From the NCBI GenBank assembly GCA_022496205.1, contig WTXD01000026.1:124001-188000 (forward strand): a DNA stretch of 64,000 bases, in the 5' to 3' direction. This document shows, piece by piece, positions 1-12,256 of the stretch. Source of the DNA: Gloeopeniophorella convolvens (taxonomy: Eukaryota; Basidiomycota; Agaricomycetes; Russulales). The stretch's first letter is position 1; each line of letters opens with the position of its first letter. Position numbers and translations under genes: made by a program. Under the pieces are notes generated by a model. It was not told the DNA's origin. It saw only the letters and a list, made by a program, of their open reading frames with translations, and ran no database searches.

Positions 1-682
1 GTTTTTGACCATGGCCATGCCATCGACTACCCCCTTGTCGTTCACACCTCTGCCGAATGCGCCTCAGGGCGCCTCTGCCTCTAACCAGACATGCTTCTAG
101 CCGAAAAAATATCCCCGGATCTTCTCATTATCTCTTCGCTGAGTGGTCGGACGGTGGTACGACTCTAGTGCGATGTCTCCGTGCTTTCTCCTCGCACTTG
201 TAGTACGCAACTCGCTTTATGACTCAAATTTTCAGCAGCGACATTTCATCGCACCTTATCTCTTGGCATGCTGTATGTTCTGTCAGCTCGTCCAGCTTCA
301 GTGACTTCTGTGCCATATTCATGAGCAGGTTGGTTCAATGTGCGTCTTTCCATCGTCATCATTTCGTATTCATCGGACGCTCAATGCCATCATCAGCTGG
401 TTCGGAATCTCAGCGCGGGTATCTCTATGTACGAAGAGGGCAGGGGTATGTCCCTTTGGCCACATTCGTCCCTGGATTCGCACCTGGCGCTTCGTTGCAC
501 TGCCCTGGCTCCCTTCGTTATTAAGGCTGAGCTCGGACACCAGTGTTCCGCACTTTTCCCGATTAGCTATCTGTAGAATGGGCGGAGTTCGGTATCTTGC
601 GCGTTTGCTCTGATACAACACCCATAAATAGAGCCAAGATCGTGTCTTCCCTTCCGATCCCTTCACGCCCTGAGAGCCTACA
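1..682. other. 5' flank of first helical-family gene, no gene seen
   Basis: I see no convincing coding region here. Part of the stretch (about 330-682) resembles the region just upstream of the second family member (about 3560-3885), including a shared track around 390-425 and 3620-3655, so the promoter was duplicated together with the gene. Confidence 0.5.
624..630 (+). promoter_or_regulatory. TATA-like box ATAAATA
   Basis: ATAAATA lies 59 nt upstream of the ATG at 683, the spacing expected for a fungal TATA element with a short leader. It supports 683 as the start codon. Confidence 0.4.
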
Positions 683-2955
683 ATGGCATCCAAGCACAAC
701 ACGAGATCCAGCAAGCCCCCTCCTAGGCAGGGTGACAAGAGCCCTGTTACACCTACCAGCGATATTGGGAGGGCAGCAGCTTTCTCTGGTGGTAGAAATG
801 CTGGCTCTAGGTCCACTCCCTCCAGTCCTACCTCGACGAGAGCCGGCTTCAGGCTTCCTTTCAGTGACCTCGGTGAAGGCGGGTTTCCAGCCACAGAAGT
901 GATCAGGTACCTGCTCAAGACTGTGGACCGTGATGTCGTCACTTTCAGACGCAACACGCAAGTCCCATACATGATCTTGGACCGTGTCCGAGAACTCGTC
1001 AATGGAATTGATGGTCTCATCAAGAAAGTAGAGGAGGGCACAGGCGATTGGAACAGTTTTGATGCCTATTCGCGGGCAATCGCGCCGTTGGAAGAGTATG
1101 TCGATTCGGACATCTGCGGGGTGCTCGTAAACTGACCTTGGCACGCCCTTCACTTAGTTTATTGCTTCAACTCCTTGCATTTACGGAAGTCGAGAAGACG
1201 CAACACCTTGCGGACCCTGGTTCTGTTGATAACGCCATCGTATCGTCGGAGAAATGGGAAGCCCATAGAGGAGTTTTCATGCGGTACCTCGGGGAGTTGC
1301 ACACCCGGCCAGAACTTGCGGTATGTCGAGTGTGCGTCCAGCGATTCGTGGCGATACTCATACTCAGCCACCAGGGCATCGTGGTCAGCAAAGACACATC
1401 TACCGCCCATCAAGAAAGTCTGGAGGCGCAGGCGGGTGACGATAGAGCGCTCTTTGAGGACGTCTTGAGCGCTGCCAAGGGTCGCTTCTCTGATGTAGTG
1501 CCTACTCACGCGTCAAATATCGAGACCTCGTTGGGAGCGCTGCGGAAGAGGTTCGCGGCACTGTCTTCTGAAGTAAACCCTATATCACCCTAGTGAATAC
1601 ATTCATTTTAATCGAGCTTCCCAGACACATTGGCATACGGCTGGTTTCAGCATCATTGCTGTCAAAGCGAGCCTGCTGGTGGAAGGTGTCTTGCAAGTTC
1701 TAGAGGCTGCGACGCTCGGCGGCAGTGTCCTTAGGCACCTTAGGTCGGCGACTGTGTGGGACTCATTTCTCGAGTAAGTCCACAAGCCATCGTTCCAAAT
1801 CTAGCTGACGGGACCTAGACTATTCCGATCCCTAAGCACGGTTACCATTAGTGAAGATGGTATCGCCCAGGTCACGGACAAGTACGACTCTCTTCTGCGC
1901 ATCATCAAGGTGTGTTGGGCTTTTGGACTGGTCTTTTCCACTTCTCACGTGAGACCTAGACGTTGCCGGGACACGAACTACCGGCGTCTTATGTTGACAT
2001 CATAAAAAGGGCAGCTTACGTTCGTCCGCCATTCCGAGAGCAGGCGTTTGCACTTGTCACCCTCTGCCACGACCTAGCGACCCAGTTCAACAATGCCGCA
2101 GACTCAACAGACGATAATGTTAGGACTCTCAATGAGTACGCTTCGTCAATGTTCTCTCCGGGTGGTGTGTGATGATTGAACATCGTTGTTCAGGGCTTTC
2201 TCTGTGACTTTACGTTCTCTCGAAGCTGCCAGTCGTGCTGTCTCCCAGCTCACGATCTTCGATTTGACGCGCTTCGAGGATAACGGTATAGTTGAATCGT
2301 TCGAACAAGCGAAGACCTCAATTCGTGACGGCTTCATATCATACGGAGTATACTATACTATCTCTTTGTGCACCCTCCGAGTGTCTGACTCTGTGCTGCC
2401 CCTAGTTGGACAAAACCTGGGAGGACAAGGAGTCGGCTCTCACCTCTGCCAGGCAGAGGGATAAGGAGCTCACGGAGAAGTTGAATAGTCTATTGAGAAA
2501 GGTAATATCAAAGGAAATGATGAGTTGCGTGGTGCTAATGGATGACAGGCCTCCTCCTCTTCCTCAAACAGTGGAGGAGCGCACGGAGTCGTGACCGTAG
2601 ATATTACCAGCTACCACCAACGCCTCGATGGCACGCGGCTTGGTTCTACTCAGGGCACGTGCCTCAATATCCCTTGCCCGTTGGTACAGCCACTGACATA
2701 TGAGCTCCCTTAGTCAAACTAGAAAGCAGTGCACTTCTACGCACAGTACGCTGGAAAGCCTCTGCCACGCTCGGTCCGGACAGGTCTAAGAGTGCGCGTT
2801 CGGGTGGTGCGCTGTATCTGGCATCAGATCTAAGCAAGGCCCTGTCTCTGGGACTGCGACTTTCGGATTTGACTGCTGATGAGGACGAAGACGAGGAAGA
2901 TGATGCCAAGGAAGATGACGAGCGATCTGTCTCTCTTAGCATGGTCGTCCCTTGA
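683..2955 (+). CDS. helical-family protein, tandem copy 1 (595 aa, unknown function)
   Basis: Ten exons: 683-1095, 1158-1320, 1375-1572, 1625-1773, 1819-1909, 1960-2135, 2194-2347, 2406-2501, 2549-2654, 2714-2955. I do not recognise the family. The first ~60 residues are Ser/Pro-rich and likely disordered. A long predicted helical region follows, interrupted by a short hydrophobic stretch encoded by exon 4 (GFSIIAVKASLLVEGVL). The C-terminal ~100 residues look beta-rich, contain an acidic EDEDEEDD tract and end in LSMVVP. Exon order and phases match the neighbour at 3886-6144 one for one, which strongly supports the model. The last intron has a GC donor (GCACGT) where the paralogue has GTACGT. 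Function unknown; a role in recognition or cell death would be speculation. Confidence 0.8.
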
Positions 2956-3885
2956 ATGAGGACCACCTCGTTTTACAGGTGCTTTTTGTCGTGCATGATC
3001 ACCACAACACTGCTCCCCCAACAGCGCATCGAACGTGAAAAGTTGGCTACTTTATAGATGTATTTAGATCGAACCAGCTCGGGCAATGGTCGCGGGGTCC
3101 GGCGGGTGTCCAGAACTCGATATAAGATACGGACGTGGTTGTCACGTGCCCGTGGTTTGGCGATGTTCGATCGCCGACCCCAGCAACGGGCAACTACAGC
3201 TCTCGACCGCCACTGTGTGCTTTATCAGTGACGCTTAACCCCACCCCCACATTGCACAGGAAGCACATACCCATTCCTTGGCTTATGACCCCACATTTTT
3301 CCGCGATGATGCGCATTACAAAATAACGAACGCCGCCCAGGCTCGGAACTCTCGCGGGGGAAACGAGGGGGAACGATCACGCGCCAGGCTCCTTCCATCG
3401 CATTGTGACCCAATAGCCGCCGGTGAGACTCACGGTCCTGAACGTGTCCTAAACCCCCTCGCTCTCCGTTCAGTCGCTTAATTTGACTGTATATGGTGTC
3501 TTCGTTGAGCGGGTCGGCTGACGTGGCCCTGGGTGCGTGATGCTCCGCGCCAGTACTTTCCTCCGGACTTCTATCAACATATCACTTTTCGTTCTTCGAG
3601 CGCTCATGAGTATTACCATCAGCTACCTCGGAATCAAAACGCGGGTATATCTCCACCCAAAAAGGGTGCTGACGCCACGTACACCCTTACATCGTTACCT
3701 AGCGCTTCTCTGCTCGCACCCTCCCCATCAAACGTGGACTGAGATGTGCCGAATCTCGCCCGTAGAATCGCTTCCAGAACTCACAAAGGTATTCGGCAAA
3801 CATAACACCCGTTTTTTATGAGATTGATAAAGGACCCTAAGGACACGCTTTCCTCCCCAGTCCTTTCACGCACTGGAGGTCTCAG
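2956..3885. other. intergenic, promoter of second helical-family gene
   Basis: No gene seen. The last ~330 bases are the duplicated counterpart of the region upstream of the first copy. Confidence 0.5.
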
Positions 3886-6144
3886 ATGTTCAGTAGGACC
3901 AGCAACAAGGCTCAGCCTGCCAACAACCCGCCACCCGTCCCTTCACATCCCAGCGGCGATCAAGGTCGCCCCAGTGCAAATACTGGACCGTCTAGTCTCG
4001 GTGCTGCTCCCTCGGCATCCCCTCCTGCTCCTCCTCGCGAAAGAAAAGCCACTTCGCACTCTTCCAAGGAGCTCGATGGGGGTAGTTTCCCGGCCACTGA
4101 GACCATCAAGGACCTCATCGGGGTTGTACGGCGCGACGTTTATTCCCTCAGACGCAACGCGCAAGTCTCTTACTTGGCGGTGGATCGCGCGCGCGATCTC
4201 GCAAACGCGATCGATGGTCATATCAAAAAGGTAGAACAGAGTCCACTGGAGGAATGGAGTAGCTTTGAGAAGTACTCCCGAGCTATCATACCGTTGGAAG
4301 AGTATGTGATTCTGGTGTCAATGAGCTCCCGTCACTGACATCGTGCCTTTCGTTCAGTCTGCTGCTGGAACTCTTCGACAACTCTGAAGAAGAGAAGGCG
4401 TTGTACCTTGGGGATCACAGTTCCATCACCACCATCGCCTCGTCTCCGGAGATCTGGGAGAGCAACAGAAACAAGCTCTCAGAATGTCTTCGAAAGCTAC
4501 TCACGCAATCAGAGTTTACGGTATGCTCGTCGTCTGCTGTCGAAACTGTGCTATCGATGTTGATGCTTGATATCTCAGTACGTCATAGACGATCAGAGTG
4601 CAGATGCTAGGGATCAAGAGCGTCTGTGGGCGCAGGCTCATGACGACAAAGAGCTTTTTTCCGAGCTGTCGAGTGCGACCAAAGATCGCTTATCCCGGAT
4701 ATCGTCGCTGCACCAACCCACGCCAAGTGTTGGGCGCTCGTTGGATGAGCTGCAGGATAGGTTCACGGAATCGCCTCACGTGAAGTCTATACATCCCTAA
4801 CCAATACATTGATTTTGATTGAGCCTACCAGACATGGTACAGTTCTGGTTTCAGCGTCGTCGCTATCAAGGCAGGTTTGCTCGCGACAGGCGTGTTGGGC
4901 TTACTACAGGCGGCGCCGCCCAGTAATAAGTCTCTCGATCACTTCAGATCAGCAGCCGTGTGGAATGGATTTTCCAAGTGAGTTCAAGGACATTATCCAC
5001 AGACCCAGCTAACAATTATCAGTGTTTTCCAGCTCTTGAAAGCAGTGCCTACTGGCAACACGGATACGTCCAGGGTCGAGGACGCATATAAAGCTCTTCT
5101 AGGAGCTCTCCAGTTCCAGGAGGATTCCGGTATTACCACTCAGGTACGCCGTTCCACTGCGGTACATGTTGCCACATTTAACGGAAAGAGGTATAGAAGT
5201 CGCCGGGCCGCGACTCTACACCAAGCGTTCTCCTTGACATCGTCAAGGCGGCCGCAAGCATTCGCCCACCTTATCGAGGACAGGCTTTCGCACTCGTCAC
5301 GTTCTGTCACCAGCTCGCCGAATCTAACTACTTCTCGAATCTGAGCTCAAAGGAAACGAAGGACTTTGTTGAGTACGTTTCTCCTGCCGTGCTCGTTAAA
5401 GACGCTGGCATGATTAAGCGAGCCCGTCAGCCTTCTCACCGAATTCTTGGACTTTCTGAGGGGTCCCTGCGGCGCTACTTTTCAACCCAAAGCCTTCCGC
5501 GATCCGGCATCGTTCGAGAACGACACAAATGTCAGGCTTCTTGAAAAAGAAAAAGAAATGATCAGGATCATCTTCAAGGCCTCTGGGGTGAGTGCTCTCC
5601 ATTTAGCCCTTCTTTATCTAACGCATATACCCCAGCTAAGTGAGGCAGAATTGAAGAAGATGGACCAGACGTTCGCCTCCGCTAGGCAACGAGATAAGGA
5701 GAATGCGCAGAAATTGAACGGTCCGCTCGGCAAGGTAATGGCGGCAGATATAACAACAGCATCTTCTGAGGCGCTGATGAGCAATAGATCTCTTCCTCAG
5801 ACAGCGAAGCTCATAGGAATGTGACAGTGAGCGTCGCGGTCTTCGACCGGGAAGGGAAGCCGCTTCCCACTGTTACTCGTACGTCACTCGAATCTCCTCC
5901 ATGTTGGATGGTCCCCTGAACTTGAATCTCTCTTCAAGTGGTGCTAGATAGCGGAGCCGTCCTGAGCGCCGTGCTCTGGGAGGTGGCTCGCAAGCTCACC
6001 CCAGACAAGATGGAAAGCGTAACATCCGGGGGTAGATTGTACCCACGGACCGGGAACGATCCCCTCTCTCTGAAGCATGTGCTCTCAGAGGTCATGGGAC
6101 AGGGCAGTGACCAGTCCCTTTCCCTTAGGATAGTTCTTCCCTGA
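3886..6144 (+). CDS. helical-family protein, tandem copy 2 (591 aa, unknown function)
   Basis: Ten exons: 3886-4301, 4358-4520, 4579-4779, 4832-4977, 5023-5143, 5197-5372, 5431-5587, 5636-5734, 5788-5878, 5939-6144. It is a tandem paralogue of the gene at 683-2955 with the same intron positions and phases. It has a Ser/Pro-rich N-terminus, then conserved blocks such as GGSFPATETIKDLIGVV and PLEDLLLELF. Exon 4 encodes the hydrophobic stretch GFSVVAIKAGLLATGVLGLL, which could be a membrane-inserting segment or a buried helix. Exon 6 has the block RPPYRGQAFALVTFCHQLAE, resembling GRAYRKQALELIEMC in the genes at 58957 and 63262. A helical block rich in Lys and Glu follows, then a beta-rich tail ending LSLRIVLP. 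All splice sites are GT-AG. No domain recognised. Confidence 0.82.
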
Positions 6145-6819
6145 GACGTTTTACGTGGGGAAATAGTTCTACTGTACCTGCGTTCAAAGTCCTTGAGTCG
6201 CCATTTTTCATCGATACACAATCGCGTTCGCTGTATGTTCTGGCCTGATTCTGAAGAAAGGCCGAATGTATAGGGGCCTACCGTGACGCGTGTCTGGAGC
6301 ACCATGCAAGCACCACGCCGTGACTGCTAAGAACGGAGGCTGGTTGGTTAGAAAAGCACTCGAGAAGTGCCGCAGCCGCCGCAGACACCGCTGCGAGGCT
6401 AGTCGAGGGCAGCGGAGCGGGCCTATTCAACGATATCAACAATCAATCAGATAAGACTAATATCACGTGCCGATCATAGCGCCTGAACCTGCCTGAACCC
6501 AAATCTGGCAACCGCCGGGCGCCACGCCACGTCTTGGCCACGGACTCCATCGTCAAGCACTTGTTCACCACCACCGCACATCATCGCATCATCCCATATA
6601 CCTCCCAGCTCACTTCGTCAGCAAGCTCTATCGACAAATACTTTGATTAGTTCTCTGCCCAAGTTCTCGCTCGAGCTCCCTGTGGCGTGCGCCGGTTTGC
6701 GCTAAGGTCGTACCGCACTCTTCAATCACCGAGTCTCACGTATTTGCTTGCTCGTCGTATCAGGTTTTCTTGACCTACGCGGTTCTAGAAGACGTGAGGC
6801 ATATAGTTGGCCCGCATAT
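6145..6819. other. intergenic, cyclin-gene promoter region
   Basis: No gene seen. Pyrimidine-rich tracts occur between 6540 and 6720 and could be the core promoter and leader of the cyclin-box gene. An in-frame TTG at 6748 precedes the first ATG at 6820. Confidence 0.4.
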
Positions 6820-9227
6820 ATGTTATCTCCAGTGTCTTCCTCGCCTTCGTCTTCTCGGTACGACCTTCGCAGGGACTCGTGCCTCTCGCGGGACCCCAGT
6901 GCATCCTCGCTGTCATGCTCCGCTTCAAGGGAAGAAATTCCTTTCTCTAGCACTCCTGGCCTGTCACTAGCCGTGTCTAGCTCACTAGCTCAGTCTTCTG
7001 AAGACGTCTCTCCTCATTCTCCCGGACTTCTCAGCCGCGAAGTCGGCTCCCGTATCAATCATTCCTCAGAAGAGGCGCTTTTTGCCCACCACTTAGGTCG
7101 ACTCTTGCAAGCAGTTTCTGACCAGCAGTTTGATACCGAAACTCGCGGAAAACCACCCGCTCAGCCTCTTAGCTGCATCAGAAGCCCTGATGCGAAGCCG
7201 AAATCTGGGGCACTGTCTATGAACTCAGCTACGATACTCCTGCCGCACGGTTCGGATCTCTCTCAAACACTAGACAGTGACTCCGCGTCTGGTCATCTTC
7301 CTGGCGACGACCTTCTCTCTCACAAGATCTCTCGCGCTAGTCGTGTTAGTCGTGCTAAGCGAAGATTCTCAGATGATGCTCCTGGACACTCCGCGGCGCC
7401 TACCACTAACAATAGAAGACCGCTTGTGCCCTTGCCTGGCTCCTACATGTCTGCGTCTGACTGTGCCTCAATCTCTCCTCTCTCTCACGATCTGGACGTT
7501 GGTGCCCCACCTCCCAAGAAGCAGAGAACGTCCTCCCTGAGTCACACTGGTGTCATTACTGGGTACCGTGCTGGACATGCTGCACCTATGAATAGCGGAC
7601 CGCCACTTGCCTCAAACGTTAGATTTTCTCTCACCTCAGAATGGCGAGTGCCAGGCGCGAACAAAGAGGTACAGCATTGATGCCATATTCGACCGCATAT
7701 AACTTACTTTGCATTGCCAGGATGTGTTCGATATCGACCTTGTCACGCCATCTCATTTCCGGTCTGCGGGAATTATACCCTTACTCGGGCAGAACACCCC
7801 GCCCCATCCGCCTACGCAGCCCTTGACGCGTGTCCCCACTCCAAACCCACCCACGCCTCCCCACCAGTTCGCAGAAGGCGATATCCCACGCGTGTATCTG
7901 GATAGAAACGACGCTGCGGAGGCCCGACTGAGATTGTTACTCAAAAAGGAGGCTCTACATCGCAGTAGAGAAGGTCCTTGTGCCCTTGCGGCTCTTGGCG
8001 TTGCATCTCAGGATGACTTCATCGCGGTGGTCATTGACTGGATATTGGCGGTATGCTTTGCCCCTGTTAGTACAACTCCACTTACTTAACGAATATCTCC
8101 CTCACCCAGGCGTGCCCAAGTAAAAAATTCGCGGGCATTCATAAAAAGCAGAGAGAAAGCGTTCTCCGCGGTGATCTGCATGAACAGCTGAATGCTGGTC
8201 ATGATACCCGCTTTCTCGCGGCACATATATTCACGTGGTTCTTCTGCTATCCTCACCCATCTGGCAAGAAATCACGCAAAGTATTGGATGAAATCGCAAG
8301 ATCTTCAGAACTTGACAGTAGCGAAAAGTTGATCGTCTGGGATTTCGCCGTTGCAGCCATCGCGTTGGCTGTCAAGGTCCGTCCTCAAACAGCCGTCCAC
8401 CTTACGTCATCGCATCATCCGGCGCTTCGTGCAGCTTCACAGGGATAACCTGCCACCCTTGAGGCCCATATACGCCCGTCATTTCATGGCGCTATCACCC
8501 GAAGGGATGAGTGCCATAGACTTGGAGGTACGTCTCGAGCTTCGATTTCATTGTTCGCTTGTGACATTCTTGCCAGTTGGCTGAACGTGACTTGCTTGAG
8601 TGCTTCGGATACAACTTGGGCATTCCCACCCCTCAGGCCTTCCTTGATGAGTTACGTCTCGCTCTCCCAACGTTGCGGTATCTGCTGGATACCGAGCACG
8701 TATGGAGCGATGTGTTGTCTGAGACGTGGAAACAGCTTATTACCGTTGCTCATTGTGCGTCGTATCGACGCCTATCTGAAGATACCACCTGACACTTTCC
8801 AAAGCGCCGACTGTGCTGCGTTTCCCTATCTCGTTGCTCACAGCAACGGCCCTCATCGAGGCGGTCACAAGAGTCATATGTCGTCAATTCTCTGTCAACA
8901 AGCTCAAGTCCCGCGCCGGATACTCAAGCTGCACCTGCTGTTGTCACTCGAAGTTGGGGCTATCTGACTCAAAGGCGGCACTGCTGGAGGACAAGCCGAC
9001 AGATGTTGAGGTAGGTGCCTTGCGCGCCACAAGTGGGGTCCTGGACGACATCCGTGCGGTGCTTGGACTTTCGGTGGTAAGTTACATATATCAACTCTGT
9101 TGGATAGCCGTGATTCTCTTCACAGGAAGAAACAGAAGAATGCCAGGAGTGGATGACATCCGCCCTCCCCGCATCTGAGAAGCCTTTACGTTCTAAATAT
9201 TTCCCCGAGTCCCCTCAACTTCTGTAA
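6820..9227 (+). CDS. cyclin-box protein (696 aa)
   Basis: Seven exons: 6820-7668, 7721-8050, 8110-8376, 8435-8527, 8577-8754, 8805-9076, 9126-9227. The first ~300 residues are Ser/Pro-rich with basic clusters (SRAKRRFSDD, PPPKKQRTSS) that could be nuclear localisation signals. The middle is cyclin-like: a helix ending IVWDFAVAAIALAVK, then ELAERDLLECFGYNLGIPTP, the hallmark of cyclin helix 5, then SPTVLRFPISLLTATALIEA, typical of the second cyclin fold. Cyclins bind and activate a cyclin-dependent kinase. The long disordered N-terminus suggests a regulatory rather than a minimal Pho80-type cyclin, but I cannot assign a subfamily. Start chosen as the first in-frame ATG. The stop falls 34 codons into the last exon. 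Confidence 0.78.
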
Positions 9228-10101
9228 GTTCGAAGGTATATATCTTGAAGTTGCAGTCTACCTTGAGAGCTCTTGTTGCAATTCGATTCTTTTGCCTGCT
9301 TATACAGATGGTGTTGCTCAATGACGCTCTATGCATGGGTGCAGGATGAGCCCTTCGCTCGACAACATCGCTTTCTCAATACATTCAGAGCGGTAAGTCT
9401 CGCGGCCTCTGTCGAAGCTGGGCATATTCTGCCATGGCGCCCTTGGAGCGTTTTCCCGGTGCACGATGCCGCAAGGCGTGCCTCGGCTGCCTCGGGCGTC
9501 GACCCCAGATAGCTCATGGCATCGTGACCCGGCCAGCTGCCCAGTGCCAGAGGGCCGAGGACCCGAGGCACTGCCCTGAAGGCACGTGCCCTGGCCCCGT
9601 CAACCACCACAACGCATGTCCCGACACAAGCACCGCCTAGCAGGATGACAGCGCCGCTGCGTCATTCACAAGCGGGTCAGAAAGCGCAGCGCCCAACAGA
9701 GTGTCCATAAGTGGGTTCGACGCATGCTTCACCTGATTCGGTAACGGTGTGCCTTGCCTGCAGGTCAGGGGCGTGGGCACAGGAAGCCGATCACAAACCT
9801 CTCAAACATGGCCAATCTTGACTTTGGTGATAATTCGAGCCGTTCTTTCGCGCTCTTCGGATGCTTGTATATGCAATCCTACGAAACTGCGGATGAGTGG
9901 AAGTAAATAGGTGAGAGGGGTTCACAGCCGCCTCGGGAGTGCAGTGCCCGGCGCTTACCGGCTTGTGGTGCAGAACCGCGGCAGTGGCGGAGTTGAGTTG
10001 TCACCACAGAACGCCTTCCGCAGCAGCGCCGTGCCAGACCAATACTGTATATATGGGGCCTCAGGCCTCCTGAGGAAAGCCCAGTATCGACCCGCTATAC
10101 C
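9228..10101. other. intergenic, no gene seen
   Basis: Short open stretches occur on both strands but none has recognisable protein features or plausible splicing. Confidence 0.4.
10048..10054 (+). promoter_or_regulatory. TATA box TATATAT
   Basis: Lies 54 nt upstream of the ATG at 10102 and supports that start over upstream possibilities. Confidence 0.45.
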
Positions 10102-10592
10102 ATGGTCCTCGTTCTCGCCGTCGCTGCCGTTACGGGTGTCTTTGTCGCGGCTCGCTCAGTACATCGGGGAGCCAAGAAACGCCGAGCACGCAAGCAGGTA
10201 CTGTCTATTCCGCTTGGCGGCCTCGGTAACTAGTGGCTCACGGCGCCTCTGTCGCTACACCCTTTTTCAGGCGAAAAGGTTGGCCGCGTCCGTCAATGCC
10301 GCTTCTGCGGACTCGAGGAAACATACAACAAGCAATAAGGGCGCTCCCGTGGATACCGTATTGATAGCACAAGAAACGATTCATAACACATCTCGTCGCC
10401 CGGCGCCCGGCGCAGTTGAACCAGGAGACAACTCAAGCTCCCGGGCAGATCTGCCTGAGCGTATGTGCAGTTTCTTGTCGTCCTTAGTACCGCTAAACCC
10501 CATCCCTTCGAACAGTCGGATACGCACCAGCATATACAACAGATAAACCTCCGCCCTACAGCTCAGTTGCTCTCCGAGTGCAGAACTCGTAA
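10102..10592 (+). CDS. small signal-anchor protein with PPPY motif (120 aa)
   Basis: Three exons: 10102-10197, 10271-10460, 10516-10592; phases fit. The N-terminus (VLVLAVAAVTGVFVAARS) is a single hydrophobic segment followed by a basic cluster (KKRRARK), as expected of a signal anchor with its C-terminal part in the cytosol. The middle is Ser/Ala-rich and probably disordered. The C-terminus contains DKPPPYSS, a classical PY motif of the kind bound by WW domains of Rsp5/Nedd4-type ubiquitin ligases. By analogy with fungal PY-containing membrane adaptors it may recruit the ligase to an internal membrane; this is inference. No homologue recognised by name. Confidence 0.6.
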
Positions 10593-11057
10593 TGCCACGT
10601 TCTTGCGGTTGAATCTCTTCCTATCGGCGTCATATTTGTGTATTGTATCAATGCGGATAGCATGACTAATATAACTGTAGTGATTGCGCAGTCGGGTGAA
10701 AGCGCAGCAGATTAGTAACGCGCGGGGGCTTTCATGAGATGACGATCGACCCCATTCAGGACGTCTCTAAGGGGCCTTGACCTGTGATAGCCCACATATC
10801 CGGGCTCTGTATGGGTTCTAGTGGGTTCGCCTGTAGTAGCTCAGTAAACAGGGGGTGTAAAGCCGGGGTTGGGTTCGCAGACCGCCGATGCGCAGTCGTT
10901 GGGGCTGCGTCGCGGTACGGTACGTGGAACGCGGGATGCGGGGGCTCGGTGCATGTTTCGCCTTGTCCTTCTCCGTGAGCAGAAGATGCGAACCTTCGCA
11001 TCTAGCAAAGCGCCGGTAATTAGAAGCGTGACGCCTCCTGGGTGAATGCGTTCGTGG
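10593..11057. other. intergenic, no gene seen
   Basis: No coding signal. The region directly precedes the TATA box of the next small gene. Confidence 0.4.
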
Positions 11058-11064
11058 TATAAAA
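11058..11064 (+). promoter_or_regulatory. TATA box TATAAAA
   Basis: A consensus TATAAAA lies 60 nt upstream of the ATG at 11118. It makes the upstream ATG at 11046 (inside the promoter) unlikely and fixes the start. Confidence 0.6.
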
Positions 11065-11117
11065 CGCGGGTGGAAGACTACATTTCAGAGCAACAACCAA
11101 CCACCCACCTGAACCTA

Positions 11118-11417
11118 ATGTTTCCTGGCTTTATTACCCTCATCCGCGTCCTCGGTGCTTTGCGGAAACGCCTTTTGAACGAAATAGCCGGCGGCCAGCC
11201 TCAGCCTCAGGTATGTTTCTTATCGAGGTCCTACACTTGCACGACTGATAAGTCCATATAGGAAGCAAGGGCGGGGAGATACCAACAGGAACCTTACCAA
11301 AACGACGGGAGATACCAACAGGAGCCTTACCAAAGCGACGGGAGATACCAGCAGCAGCCTTATCAAAGCGAAGGGGGCGGAAAGTCTTCAAGAAGAAGGC
11401 GCAGACGCAGAGACTAG
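11118..11417 (+). CDS. small repeat protein with arginine-rich tail (82 aa)
   Basis: Two exons, 11118-11210 and 11262-11417. The first encodes a hydrophobic/basic amphipathic N-terminus (MFPGFITLIRVLGALRKRLL). The second encodes three tandem 11-residue repeats of the form GRYQQEPYQND and ends in SSRRRRRRRD. The Tyr/Gln-rich repeats resemble low-complexity, aggregation-prone or RNA-associated segments, and the Arg tail could bind nucleic acid or acidic partners. No known family recognised and no function assigned. The TATA box at 11058 and a clean GT-AG intron support a real gene. Confidence 0.6.
11274..11372 (+). repeat. 3 x 33-bp coding tandem repeat
   Basis: Three in-frame 33-bp units (11274-11306, 11307-11339, 11340-11372) encode GRYQQEPYQND, GRYQQEPYQSD and GRYQQQPYQSE. 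Differences between units are few and mostly third-position or conservative. Confidence 0.85.
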
Positions 11418-12256
11418 TCAGAGGCGCCGTCGAGGCATAGCGCCGCCGTAGGCCGGCAGAACCAGAAAGCGAGACCATAGGCGCTCTCGCATTGTTGCTT
11501 CAACGCTGTCGTCACTGTACGGGATATATCTTTATGGATCATGGCGAGGGTGCGCGTTATTCGGCGCCGGGGATGTATTTTGAAGCAAGCTCGGAATTCG
11601 GACAGTAGTGACGTACGTTATGATGCGCCAGCTGGGCGACGCGCTGCGGAAACATGTCTGCGCAGCGCATGTCACAGCCCGTCTTTGCCCGAGTAGATAC
11701 CAGTAGATAAGTGCCGGTGAGGCTCGAAGAGTGCGGGGAAAGACGCGCCACCGTCTCCGCATCTCGCTCGTCCCTGTCACATGACCAAATAGGCATATGT
11801 TCACGCCGTCATGGCAACTTCGTCCAAACTTTGTCATCCCTTGCTGTCCGAATTGGAATGCGGTGAACCAACGCGCATGCAGCCCTACTACTGATACGCC
11901 GCCTCTCCATCACCATGTGGAAGAAAGCAGGCAAAGGAATTATCTGGGCTTTCGACACGCGCATCAGCCAGGCGCGAGTCGCGCAAGACGCGACATGCGA
12001 CTGCCTCATGTGAGGACGTTCGGCGCCAAACACCGCCCCCATCGTCACAAATCACGAGCTTCGCGCGCTGCAGCATGAACAACATGCTGCCTCCGCCCCG
12101 CAACCCTCGCGCAGGGCAAGCGGGCGGCTCCAGGGCCTACACGCGCAATGCACAGGCCGCTCCAGCACAAAACCAGCGCTGCTTCGTGCGACCAGCACCC
12201 CAACTTTCTTTCCTCTTCGCACCCACTTCTACTACCTTCTACCGACATCATACGCA
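11418..12256. other. intergenic, lectin-gene promoter
   Basis: No gene seen. A pyrimidine-rich stretch at about 12190-12250 immediately precedes the ATG at 12257 and is probably the leader. Confidence 0.4.

Noticed and set aside
11046..11117. Upstream ATG for the small repeat protein
   Set aside because: It lies before the TATA box at 11058, so it would precede transcription start.
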